A stretch of 64,000 bases of DNA from Enterococcus canintestini (GTDB lineage Bacteria; Bacillota; Bacilli; Lactobacillales; Enterococcaceae): contig NZ_JXKG01000011.1 in assembly GCF_001885735.1 (NCBI RefSeq), positions 1 through 64,000 on the forward strand. The letters run 5' to 3'. This document shows positions 56,618-64,000 of this stretch, one piece after another. The first letter of the stretch is position 1. The number at the start of each line of letters is the position of its first letter. The notes under the pieces are model-generated. The model made no database searches. It was not told the origin of the DNA and worked only from the letters and a program-made list of their open reading frames with translations. The translations under genes were made by a program, and so were the position numbers.

Positions 56618-57620
56618 ATTAATTTTGGCTATTGAAAGTAGCTGTGATGAAACCAGTGTAGCAGTGATTAAAGATGGGCATGAAATATTAAGTAATATTG
56701 TTGCATCTCAAATTAAAAGTCATCAACGTTTTGGTGGGGTGGTTCCAGAAGTTGCTAGCAGACATCATGTAGAACAAATTACGATATGTCTAGAAGATGC
56801 TTTAGCTCAAGCACAAGTAAAACCTGCGGATTTAACAGCAGTAGCAGTAACTTATGGTCCTGGTTTAGTAGGGTCACTTTTAATTGGAATTTCAGCAGCT
56901 AAAGCTTTTGCTTGGGCACACCAGTTACCTTTGATCCCAGTTAATCATATGGCTGGCCATATTTATGCGGCCCGTTTAGTGAAGCCGTTACAATTTCCAT
57001 TAATGGCTTTATTAGTTAGCGGTGGCCATACAGAACTGGTTTATATGGCAGCAGATGGAACTTATGAAATTATTGGTGAAACACGCGATGATGCAGCTGG
57101 TGAAGCGTATGACAAAGTAGGACGAGTGTTAGGATTAACTTATCCAAGTGGAAAAGAAATCGATACACTTGCTCATCTTGGCAACGACACATTTAACTTC
57201 CCGCGGGCGATGATTCACGATGATAATTATGACTTTAGTTTTAGCGGTTTAAAAAGTGCCTTTATAAATTTAGTCCATAATGCCAATCAAAAGGGTACCG
57301 AATTAAGTAAAGAAGATTTAGCTGCAAGTTTTCAAGCCAGTGTAGTAGACGTGTTAACAGCAAAAACAATTAGAGCTTGTCAAAATTGGCCGGTTAAACA
57401 ACTAATCGTTGCCGGTGGAGTTGCGGCAAATAAAGGGTTACGGGAACGTTTGAGTGAAGAATTACCTAAAGAAGTGCCTGGTGTTGAATTAATTGTACCG
57501 CCACTACGTTTATGTGGGGATAATGCTGCGATGATTGGAGCGGCAGCTCATGTGGAATTAGCTAAACAAAACGTAGGCGACTATCGTTTAAATGCAAAAC
57601 CAGGTTTAGCATTAGCGTAA
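56607..57620 (+). CDS. tsaD: tRNA N6-adenosine threonylcarbamoyltransferase TsaD
   Basis: The 337-residue ASKHA enzyme transfers threonylcarbamoyl to A37 of tRNAs. It has the family start [16 protein letters not shown], the metal-binding His pair in [27 protein letters not shown], and the late [18 protein letters not shown]. Full length and standard order after tsaB-rimI. It was formerly called Gcp. A terminator shared with arcR follows after about 170 bases. Confidence 0.96.
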   Translation: MKSELILAIESSCDETSVAVIKDGHEILSNIVASQIKSHQRFGGVVPEVASRHHVEQITICLEDALAQAQVKPADLTAVAVTYGPGLVGSLLIGISAAKAFAWAHQLPLIPVNHMAGHIYAARLVKPLQFPLMALLVSGGHTELVYMAADGTYEIIGETRDDAAGEAYDKVGRVLGLTYPSGKEIDTLAHLGNDTFNFPRAMIHDDNYDFSFSGLKSAFINLVHNANQKGTELSKEDLAASFQASVVDVLTAKTIRACQNWPVKQLIVAGGVAANKGLRERLSEELPKEVPGVELIVPPLRLCGDNAAMIGAAAHVELAKQNVGDYRLNAKPGLALA

Positions 57621-57789
57621 TCTTTTTCAAATTGTGTTTTTAATAGTGGTAGCTTTTGAAAAAATTAATGGTAAAAAAGAGTTATATTATTGATGTAGTC
57701 AAGAAGTAGTAATTTTCTTCAGGCTGATGGATTTTTGGGGGAAATGAAATCATCTGATTGTAAGATTACTATTTCTGGCTTCCTTTCTT

Positions 57790-57829
57790 AAAAAATGGAC
57801 ACTTGGCTTGTGCTAAGTGTCCATTTTTT
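57790..57829. terminator. Bidirectional terminator between tsaD and arcR
   Basis: An 18-bp stem with one mismatch (57790-57807 with 57812-57829) has A and T runs at its base, suiting both convergent genes. Confidence 0.88.
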
Positions 57830-57837
57830 TACTTAGG

Positions 57838-58524
57838 TTACTTTATGGCTTTTTCATAAAAAGTAAAAATTTTCTTATCGTAGTCAATTAAACCTTTTTC
57901 TTTTAATTTTTTGATCACTTGGCCGGCTGTTTCACGGGTAGTACCACTATTAACGGCTAGTTCCTTTAAAGTAATTGGAAAAGGAATGGTGGTTTTTGAT
58001 TTTGATTCTTGGTGCCCAAGTTCCCGTTTCAATATGTAGAGATTTTGCGTTACGCGATCGTGGGCATTCGAAGTTAAACCAGTTTGAAGCCGTAATTGAT
58101 GACTTTCAATAATTTTATTTTGCTTTTTAATTAGGTAAAGTAATTGTTTATTATTTTTTTGACAAATTTGTTCGTAAATTTGGGTTGGGAAATAGAAAGT
58201 TTCAATATCTGTTAAGGCTTGTGCGCTGTGGGTATATACTTCTGCTTCAAACATACCACCCAAAGGAAAAACGCTATTGTTTGAAACATAATCATAATAA
58301 TAATAAGTAGCACTTTCATCGTAACGCTCAATTCTAACTAAACCCTCCACAACATAATAAAGTCGATCTCGAGCGTCGCCTTCATCAAAAAGAACTTGTC
58401 CTTTTTTATATGATCGTAATAAAACGTTTGCTTTTAAAAGTTGGAACTCATCCTCTGTTAGATTTTCAAAATCTGCTTGGTATCTTAAACGAGAAAATTG
58501 GTAATCTACCTTGTCTGCATACAT
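57838..58524 (-). CDS. arcR: Crp/Fnr family regulator ArcR
   Basis: The 228-residue protein has a cyclic-nucleotide-type beta barrel (YKKGQVLFDEGDARDRLYYV and GLVRIERYD), a long dimer helix, and a C-terminal winged helix with ITLKELAVNSGTTRETAGQV. There is no Cys cluster like that of FNR. It is divergent from arcA, the usual place for ArcR, which activates arginine deiminase genes in lactic acid bacteria and enterococci. AAGGAG precedes the ATG. Other Crp/Fnr roles cannot be excluded. Confidence 0.87.
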   Translation of the reverse strand: MYADKVDYQFSRLRYQADFENLTEDEFQLLKANVLLRSYKKGQVLFDEGDARDRLYYVVEGLVRIERYDESATYYYYDYVSNNSVFPLGGMFEAEVYTHSAQALTDIETFYFPTQIYEQICQKNNKQLLYLIKKQNKIIESHQLRLQTGLTSNAHDRVTQNLYILKRELGHQESKSKTTIPFPITLKELAVNSGTTRETAGQVIKKLKEKGLIDYDKKIFTFYEKAIK

Positions 58525-59000
58525 CGTTGGCTAACTCCTTTGTACTCTTTTTTTCTCTATTTTATATTGTTGCTTTTTTCGAGTTGTTTGTAAAGAGTGA
58601 ACTAATGCAAATAAGGGGAGATTGGGCAAAAAAATAATGAAAAATTCTAATTCGAATTTTTATCAAAAGAAAATGAAAAAAGTGAATAAAAGTTGTCGTT
58701 GTATATTGAAAATATACAAAATATTAAAATAGTATGCGTTTTCAAATTTATAAATCCTTGATAATATAGAAAGAATGTTTGTATGCAAAAAAAAAATCTA
58801 AATGAATAAATATTTTTTTTAGAGTAAAAATGAATAAATATAGTCCTTGTTATGATTATTTTGTCGTCTAATCGGGTAAATATAAATAACACCGGATATA
58901 ATGTGAAATATTTCTCGTTTGTAATGCCGAATAAATTTGAAAACCCTTTCTTTTAAGCGTTAATCTATTAATGTAATCAATAACGAGGAGGCAATAAAAA
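58525..59000 (+). promoter_or_regulatory. Regulatory region between arcR and arcA: cre and ARG-like boxes
   Basis: No gene is present in these 476 bases. An exact cre (minus strand, 58731-58745) and a weaker one, TGAAAACCCTTTCT (58938-58951), suggest CcpA control. ARG-box-like AATGAATAAATAT occurs at 58801 and 58829, and TGAATAAAAGTT at 58683, suggesting ArgR-type control. AAAAATTC/GAATTTTT forms an inverted repeat near 58640. A -10-like TATAAT at 58897-58902 lacks a good -35, which would fit an activator-dependent promoter. Confidence 0.6.
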
Positions 59001-60230
59001 ATGGACAAACCAATTCACGTGTTTTCCGAAATCGGAAAACTGAACACTGTTCTATTAAAAAGACCTGGCGTAGAAGTTGAAAACTTAACTCCAGACATTA
59101 TGGATCGTTTACTATTTGATGATATTCCATATTTGCCAAATGCCCAAGCTGAGCATGATGAGTTCGCCAAAGTATTACAAGACAATGGGGCAGAAACACT
59201 TTATTTAGAAAAATTATCAACAGAAGCAATTGATGCTGGAAATGTGAAAGAAGAATTTTTAAATCGCATTCTTGATGAATCACATATCGACTCTGCTACA
59301 GTGCGTCAAGGCTTATTTGAATACTTACTAAGTATGGAAACCCAAGACATGGTAGATAAAATCATGGCTGGTGTCCGCACAAAAGAAATTGATGTTAAAT
59401 CACGTTCACTTTTAGATTTATCTAGTGATGATGACTATCCATTTTATATGGATCCAATGCCTAACTTATACTTCACCCGCGACCCTTCCGCTTCAATTGG
59501 TAACGGTATGACAGTTAACAAAATGACTTTTGAAGCACGTCGTCGTGAATCATTATTTACAGAATATATCTTAAAACATCATCCACGTTTTGCAGGTAAA
59601 GTTGATGTTTGGTTAGATCGTGAAGCTGACGGTCACATTGAAGGTGGGGACGAATTAGTTCTTAGCCATGAAGTCTTAGCCGTGGGTATTTCACAACGAA
59701 CTAATGCGAAAACATTGGAAAAATTGGCGCGCAATATGTTTGCAAAAAATGCCGGCTTTGAAAAAGTTCTAGCTATTAAAATTCCAAATAACCGCGCGAT
59801 GATGCACTTAGATACTGTATTTACAATGGTAGATTATGATAAATTTACTATTCATCCAGCAATTCAAGATGCAGACGGTAAAATTGACTGCTTTATCTTA
59901 GAACCAAATGGTGACGATATTACAATCACACAAACCAATGATTTACACGGCACCTTAAAAGATTTATTACACTTAGATGATTTAGTTTTAATTCCAACTG
60001 GTAACGGCGATGCAATTGTTGCTCCTCGTGAACAATGGAATGATGGTTCAAACACTTTAGCAATTGCACCAGGTGTAGTTGTAACCTATAATCGTAACTA
60101 TGTATCCAATGAAATTTTGCGTAGCTATGGTATTAAAGTGTTAGAAATCCATTCAGGAGAATTATCACGCGGTCGTGGTGGTCCTCGTTGCATGAGTCAA
60201 CCATTAGTACGTGAAGACTTAAAAAAATAA
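59001..60230 (+). CDS. arcA: Arginine deiminase
   Basis: The 409-residue enzyme hydrolyses arginine to citrulline and ammonia, the first step of the ATP-yielding deiminase pathway. Catalytic motifs are present: [32 protein letters not shown] with Glu and His, [10 protein letters not shown], and the nucleophilic Cys in [20 protein letters not shown] precedes the ATG. It is the first gene of arcA-arcB-arcC. The long upstream region carries cre and ARG-like sites, implying glucose and arginine control. Confidence 0.97.
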   Translation: MDKPIHVFSEIGKLNTVLLKRPGVEVENLTPDIMDRLLFDDIPYLPNAQAEHDEFAKVLQDNGAETLYLEKLSTEAIDAGNVKEEFLNRILDESHIDSATVRQGLFEYLLSMETQDMVDKIMAGVRTKEIDVKSRSLLDLSSDDDYPFYMDPMPNLYFTRDPSASIGNGMTVNKMTFEARRRESLFTEYILKHHPRFAGKVDVWLDREADGHIEGGDELVLSHEVLAVGISQRTNAKTLEKLARNMFAKNAGFEKVLAIKIPNNRAMMHLDTVFTMVDYDKFTIHPAIQDADGKIDCFILEPNGDDITITQTNDLHGTLKDLLHLDDLVLIPTGNGDAIVAPREQWNDGSNTLAIAPGVVVTYNRNYVSNEILRSYGIKVLEIHSGELSRGRGGPRCMSQPLVREDLKK

Positions 60231-60239
60231 AAAGATGAA

Positions 60240-60279
60240 TTGGTTCTGCGGGCAGCTTTAGGCTGCCTTAGCGGACCAA
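60240..60279 (+). other. Hairpin between arcA and arcB
   Basis: GGGCAGC and GGCTGCC form a strong inner stem, and TTGG/CCAA closes the base. No T tract follows, so it is more likely an mRNA processing or stability element than a terminator. Confidence 0.65.
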
Positions 60280-60309
60280 ATGAATTATAACTAAAGGAGA
60301 GCTCAACTT

Positions 60310-61329
60310 ATGAAAGAATCTGTATTCCAAGGAAGAAGCTTGTTAGCTGAAAAAGATTTTACGAAAGAAGAAATTCAATATTTAATCGATTTTTCTGAAC
60401 ATTTGAAAGATCTTAAAAAACGTGGTATTCCACACCACTACTTAGAAGGCAAAAACATTGCTCTTTTATTTGAAAAAACTTCTACTCGTACCCGTGCTGC
60501 CTTTACTACAGCTGCAATTGATTTAGGTGCACATCCTGAATATCTTGGTGCAAATGATATCCAATTAGGTAAAAAAGAATCTACTGAAGATACTGCCAAA
60601 GTATTGGGCCGTATGTTTGACGGGATTGAATTCCGCGGATTCAGCCAAAAAATGGTTGAAGAGTTGGCTGAGTTTTCAGGCGTTCCAGTTTGGAATGGTT
60701 TGACAGATGAATGGCATCCAACACAAATGATTGCTGACTTCTTAACAATCCAAGAAAACTTTGGAACTGTAGAAGACATCACATTAGCTTACTGTGGTGA
60801 CGGCCGTAATAACATGGCAAACTCATTATTAGTAACTGGTGCAATTTTAGGTACAAATGTACGAATCGTAGCGCCAAAAGAATTACAACCTGAAGAAGAC
60901 ATCCAAAAAATGGCACAAGAATTTGCTGAAAAATCAGGTGCTAAATTGATGGTTACAGACGATGTTGATAAAGGTGTTGACGGTGCTGATGTATTGTACT
61001 CAGATGTTTGGGTATCAATGGGTGAAGAAGACAAATTTGAAGAACGGATTAAATTATTACGTCCTTACCAAATCAACATGGAAATGATTGAAAAAACACA
61101 TAATACCGATCGCCTAATCTTCTTACACTGCTTACCAGCATTCCATGACACTAACACTGTCTACGGTGAACAAATGAAAGAAAGATTTGGCATCACTGAA
61201 ATGGAAGTTACTGATGAAGTATTCCGTTCAAAATATGCTCGTCAATTTGATCAAGCAGAAAACCGTATGCACTCAATCAAAGCGATTATGGCTGCAACAT
61301 TGGGTAATCTATTCATTCCCCGCGTTTAA
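60310..61329 (+). CDS. arcB: Ornithine carbamoyltransferase, catabolic
   Basis: The 339-residue enzyme converts citrulline and phosphate to ornithine and carbamoyl phosphate. It has the carbamoyl phosphate motif [26 protein letters not shown], and the ornithine motif [10 protein letters not shown]. Length and operon place indicate the catabolic form rather than biosynthetic ArgF. AAAGGAGAG precedes the ATG. Hairpins flank it on both sides, possibly setting relative mRNA levels. Confidence 0.96.
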   Translation: MKESVFQGRSLLAEKDFTKEEIQYLIDFSEHLKDLKKRGIPHHYLEGKNIALLFEKTSTRTRAAFTTAAIDLGAHPEYLGANDIQLGKKESTEDTAKVLGRMFDGIEFRGFSQKMVEELAEFSGVPVWNGLTDEWHPTQMIADFLTIQENFGTVEDITLAYCGDGRNNMANSLLVTGAILGTNVRIVAPKELQPEEDIQKMAQEFAEKSGAKLMVTDDVDKGVDGADVLYSDVWVSMGEEDKFEERIKLLRPYQINMEMIEKTHNTDRLIFLHCLPAFHDTNTVYGEQMKERFGITEMEVTDEVFRSKYARQFDQAENRMHSIKAIMAATLGNLFIPRV

Positions 61330-61359
61330 TCGTTACTAAACTAAAAACCTACTTTAACT

Positions 61360-61412
61360 AAGACGAGTCAGTTCTTTGAGCCTTTTGCCTGTCAAAAGAG
61401 CTGGCTTGTTTT
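61360..61412 (+). other. Hairpin between arcB and arcC
   Basis: About 19 bases (61360-61378) pair with 61393-61412, with several GU pairs. The TTGTTTTGG after the stem makes a weak terminator possible; arcC must still be read through from arcA or arcB. Confidence 0.55.
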
Positions 61413-61457
61413 GGTGTTTCTAAAAACTTATGAAATTTCTTACGAGGAGCGATAATT

Positions 61458-62405
61458 ATGGCAAAACGTAAAGTCGTTGTGGCTTTAGGCGGGAATGCAA
61501 TTTTATCTGATGATGCAACTGCACAAGCACAACAAAACGCATTAAAAGAAACCGCAAAATACTTGGTACAATTTATTGAGCAAGGTGATGAGTTAATCAT
61601 CTCTCATGGTAATGGTCCTCAAGTTGGGAACTTATTAATTCAACAAGCGGCCGCTGACTCTGAAAAAACACCAGCAATGCCTTTAGATACTTGTGTGGCG
61701 ATGACAGAAGGTTCAATTGGCTACTGGTTACAAAATGAAATGGGATCAATTTTAAAAGAAAAAGGAATCGATAAAGATGTCGTTTCTTTAGTAACTCAAG
61801 TAATCGTAGCAGAAGACGATCCATCATTTAACAACCCAAGTAAACCAGTTGGTCCTTTCTTTACAGAAGAAGAAGCCAAACAACAAATGTCTGCTAGTAG
61901 CAATGCAACTTTTAAAGAAGATGCAGGACGTGGCTGGCGCAAAGTTGTAGCTTCACCAAAACCAATTTCAATTAAAGAAGCACGTGTCATTGAAAGTCTA
62001 GTCGATCAAGGCGTTGTAACTATTTCTGTTGGTGGTGGTGGCATCCCTGTCGTTGAAACTGAAAATGGCTTAGAAGGTCGCGAAGCGGTTATCGATAAAG
62101 ATTTTGCTTCTGAAAAATTAGCTGAAATCATCAATGCAGATCTTTTGATTGTATTAACGGGTGTCGATAATGTTTATGTAAACTATCAAAAACCAGATCA
62201 AAAGAAACTAGAACGCGTAACTGTTTCTGAAATGAAACAATATATTAAAGAAGATCAGTTTGCACCAGGTAGCATGTTACCAAAAGTGCAAGCATGTATC
62301 GAATTTGTTGAAGCTCGTCCTGAAGGCAAAGCAATCATCACTTCATTAGAAAATATTGAAAACCTATTAGCTAATGAAGATGGAACAATTGTCGTTGCCG
62401 ACTAA
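61458..62405 (+). CDS. arcC: Carbamate kinase
   Basis: The 315-residue kinase transfers phosphate from carbamoyl phosphate to ADP, giving the ATP gained by the pathway. It shows [55 protein letters not shown] with the catalytic Lys and Asp just after it (IDKD), and [22 protein letters not shown] precedes the ATG. It closes the operon; no arcD or argR follows it directly, as the next gene is argS. Confidence 0.96.
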   Translation: MAKRKVVVALGGNAILSDDATAQAQQNALKETAKYLVQFIEQGDELIISHGNGPQVGNLLIQQAAADSEKTPAMPLDTCVAMTEGSIGYWLQNEMGSILKEKGIDKDVVSLVTQVIVAEDDPSFNNPSKPVGPFFTEEEAKQQMSASSNATFKEDAGRGWRKVVASPKPISIKEARVIESLVDQGVVTISVGGGGIPVVETENGLEGREAVIDKDFASEKLAEIINADLLIVLTGVDNVYVNYQKPDQKKLERVTVSEMKQYIKEDQFAPGSMLPKVQACIEFVEARPEGKAIITSLENIENLLANEDGTIVVAD

Positions 62406-62428
62406 TTCATTATTTTGTGAAAAAATAG

Positions 62429-62477
62429 CTCTGCTGTACATTTTTCTCCTTTAGGGTACAGTGGAGGTATTTTTTTA
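62429..62477 (+). terminator. Terminator of the arc operon
   Basis: CTCTGCTGTAC (62429-62439) pairs with GTACAGTGGAG (62456-62466) with two GU pairs, followed by a T run. Confidence 0.82.
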
Positions 62478-62575
62478 ATACTGGTTATAAATATGCACTA
62501 TTTAGTGGAAAACGAAATAAAATACTTGTTGTTTTAAAATAATAATAAAAAAGACTAGCCAGAAAAAAAAGTATT

Positions 62576-62584
62576 TGCTATAAT
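62576..62584 (+). promoter_or_regulatory. Extended -10 promoter of the argS transcript
   Basis: TGCTATAAT is a perfect extended -10 element placed about 20 bases before the start of the T-box leader. Confidence 0.65.
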
Positions 62585-62604
62585 CGGTGTCAGTTTAATA
62601 ATTG

Positions 62605-62822
62605 ATTTTGTGAACAAGAGAGTATTATTTGTTGGAAAACATAGCGAGTTTGGGAAGGTGTAAGCCAAGCAGGAAGGCAAATAAGAAGCGCACTTGGGAA
62701 AATCTGCTAAAAAAGCAGACGGCCATCTACCGTTATAGAAGAAGCTGGTCTGAAATTCAGACAATAAGAGTGGTACCGCGGGAAGTCTCGTCTCTAACGA
62801 TTATCGTTAGGGGCTTTTTTTA
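62605..62822 (+). ncRNA. T-box leader, arginine-specific, with terminator
   Basis: The leader shows AGAGAG at its start, the stem I elements GGTG and AGGAAGGC, the specifier context GAAG-CGC-A with the Arg codon CGC at 62689-62691, and the conserved T-box GTGGTACCGCG (62770-62780). The terminator is GTCTCTAACGA with TCGTTAGGGGC, then T residues (about 62790-62822). Uncharged tRNA-Arg would stabilise the antiterminator and turn argS on. Confidence 0.92.
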
Positions 62823-62933
62823 TTGGTAAAATCCAGCTAGATAAAGGTTCTAACTGGTTTTGGTTGCAATTAAATTGTAAAATAATGGTAACTGATGAGT
62901 TTTATGCTCATTTTAATCTAAGGAGGATATTTG

Positions 62934-64000
62934 ATGAATAACAAAGATGTCGTAGCAAAAGCACTTTACGCTGTATTAAAAGATGATTTATCAATGGAAC
63001 AAATTGAAAAGCTTTTGGAAAATCCCAAATCTGCTGATCACGGGGATGTGGCCTTTCCTGCTTTTGCCTTAGCTAAATCGTATAAAAAAGCACCACAACA
63101 AATTGCACCAGAATTAGCAGAAAAAATTGACGGTGCTAATTTTGAAAAAATTGAAGTTGTTGGTCCATACTTAAACTTCTTTATGAATAAAGGTGCTATT
63201 TCAGAAAAAGTTTTAGCCACTGTAGTAAAAGAAAAAGAACACTACGGAGATGCTAATATTGGAGAAAATCGTAATGTACCAATCGATTTGTCTTCACCAA
63301 ATATTGCCAAACCGATTTCAATGGGACACTTGCGTTCTACGGTTATTGGTAACTCCATTGGATTTATTATGGAAAAAATTGGCTATAACCCAATTCGGAT
63401 TAACCATTTAGGTGACTGGGGTACACAATTTGGTAAATTAATTGTTGCCTATAAAAAATGGGGTTCAGAAGAAGCGGTTAAAGAGCAACCAATCAACGAA
63501 TTATTACGTTTGTATGTACAGTTTCATGAAGAAGTTGAAACACAGCCTGAACTGGACGATGAAGCTCGTGCTTGGTTTAAAAAACTAGAAGACGGTGACA
63601 AAGAGGCTGTTTCATTATGGCAGTGGTTCCGTGATGAATCAATGAAAGAATTCAATAAAATCTACGATATGTTAGAAGTTAAATTTGACTCTTTAAATGG
63701 GGAAGCTTTCTACAATGATAAGATGGATGAAATTATCGAATTGTTGGAAGAAAAACATTTACTAAAAGAAGATCGTGGCGCAGAAATCGTCGATTTATCT
63801 GCTTATGATTTGAATCCGGCGTTAATCCGTAAATCTGATGGTGCCACACTTTATATCACCCGTGACTTAGCGGCAGCGTTATATCGTAAACGGACTTATG
63901 ATTTTGCCCAATCTATTTACGTAGTAGGTAACGAACAAAGCTATCATTTTAAACAATTAAAAGCAGTTCTAAAAGAAATGGGCTTTGACTGGTCTGACGA
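62934..64000 (+). CDS. argS: Arginyl-tRNA synthetase (3' end beyond the window)
   Basis: The frame is open from ATG 62934 to the window end, giving about 355 of roughly 560 residues. It has the N-terminal additional domain and the class I HIGH-type motif in [20 protein letters not shown], followed by [17 protein letters not shown]. The enzyme charges tRNA-Arg. AGGAGG lies 7 bases before the ATG. The Arg T-box upstream gives independent support. The KMSKS-region and anticodon-binding domain lie outside the window. Confidence 0.97.
   Translation, partial: MNNKDVVAKALYAVLKDDLSMEQIEKLLENPKSADHGDVAFPAFALAKSYKKAPQQIAPELAEKIDGANFEKIEVVGPYLNFFMNKGAISEKVLATVVKEKEHYGDANIGENRNVPIDLSSPNIAKPISMGHLRSTVIGNSIGFIMEKIGYNPIRINHLGDWGTQFGKLIVAYKKWGSEEAVKEQPINELLRLYVQFHEEVETQPELDDEARAWFKKLEDGDKEAVSLWQWFRDESMKEFNKIYDMLEVKFDSLNGEAFYNDKMDEIIELLEEKHLLKEDRGAEIVDLSAYDLNPALIRKSDGATLYITRDLAAALYRKRTYDFAQSIYVVGNEQSYHFKQLKAVLKEMGFDWSD

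Noticed and set aside
62629-62829. 66-codon open frame within the argS leader
   Set aside because: It lies wholly in the T-box RNA and its terminator, so the apparent protein is an artefact.

Overview
The window looks like core chromosome of a low-GC Gram-positive coccus of the Lactobacillales, most likely Enterococcus or a close relative such as Vagococcus or Tetragenococcus. The evidence is the A+T-rich sequence, strong AGGAGG ribosome binding sites with frequent TTG/GTG starts, Firmicute-specific leaders (FMN riboswitch, arginine T-box), a four-domain S1 homologue, a DUF3042 protein and a catabolic arginine deiminase operon. Several blocks follow Bacillus subtilis gene order: fur-xerD, scpA-scpB-rluB, fer/ypbB-recQ-LysM-cmk-rpsA-der-hup, ypiA-ypiB, yitT-mazG-cca, and yqgN-rhomboid-yqgQ-glcK. 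I saw no rRNA, tRNA, insertion sequence, prophage or CRISPR array. The species is an inference.

Layout. 0.1-4.2 kb: a zinc-ribbon membrane protein, the AzlCD branched-chain amino acid exporter and the RNA-binding protein CvfB. 4.2-8.7 kb: fur behind an exact PerR-type box, xerD, scpAB, rluB, then an FMN riboswitch and ribU. 8.7-12.4 kb: a YfcC-type transporter and an M20 dipeptidase, a pair known from streptococcal arginine deiminase operons. 12.4-20.2 kb: ferredoxin, YpbB, RecQ, LysM protein, cmk, rpsA, der, hup. 20.3-28.0 kb: a C39-like secreted protein and an ilvD-ilvB-ilvN-ilvC-ilvA operon behind a leader-peptide attenuator. 28.2-34.3 kb: a zinc-independent S14 behind a Zur-like operator, a degenerate dehydroquinate-synthase-like protein, YpiA, YpiB, YitT, MazG, Cca. 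34.7-41.3 kb: an unknown protein, L33, an AI-2E-type membrane protein, and a ferric siderophore ABC system with two Fur boxes. 41.5-44.4 kb: 5-formyl-THF cyclo-ligase, rhomboid, YqgQ, glucokinase and a rhodanese fold without its cysteine. 44.5-54.7 kb: a LacI regulator with a CUT1 sugar transporter, two small genes, and the Leloir operon galKETR. 54.9-57.6 kb: tsaB, two GNAT acetyltransferases, tsaD. 57.8-64 kb: arcR divergent from arcA-arcB-arcC, then argS behind an Arg T-box, cut by the window end.

Three themes link the genes. Metal and redox control: Fur is encoded here, its gene carries a PerR-type box, its targets at 38 kb carry Fur boxes, and the spare S14 carries a Zur box. Arginine use: arcABC, ArcR, an Arg-sensing leader on argS, and the remote transporter/dipeptidase pair, whose upstream region shares two motifs with that of arcA. 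Amino acid and sugar supply: attenuated ilv synthesis, AzlCD export, and two LacI-controlled sugar loci with visible operators. Most of the window is well-known biology. The least explained items are the AroB-like pseudoenzyme, the hairpin-rich hup leader, the cysteine-less rhodanese and the unknown protein at 34.7 kb.
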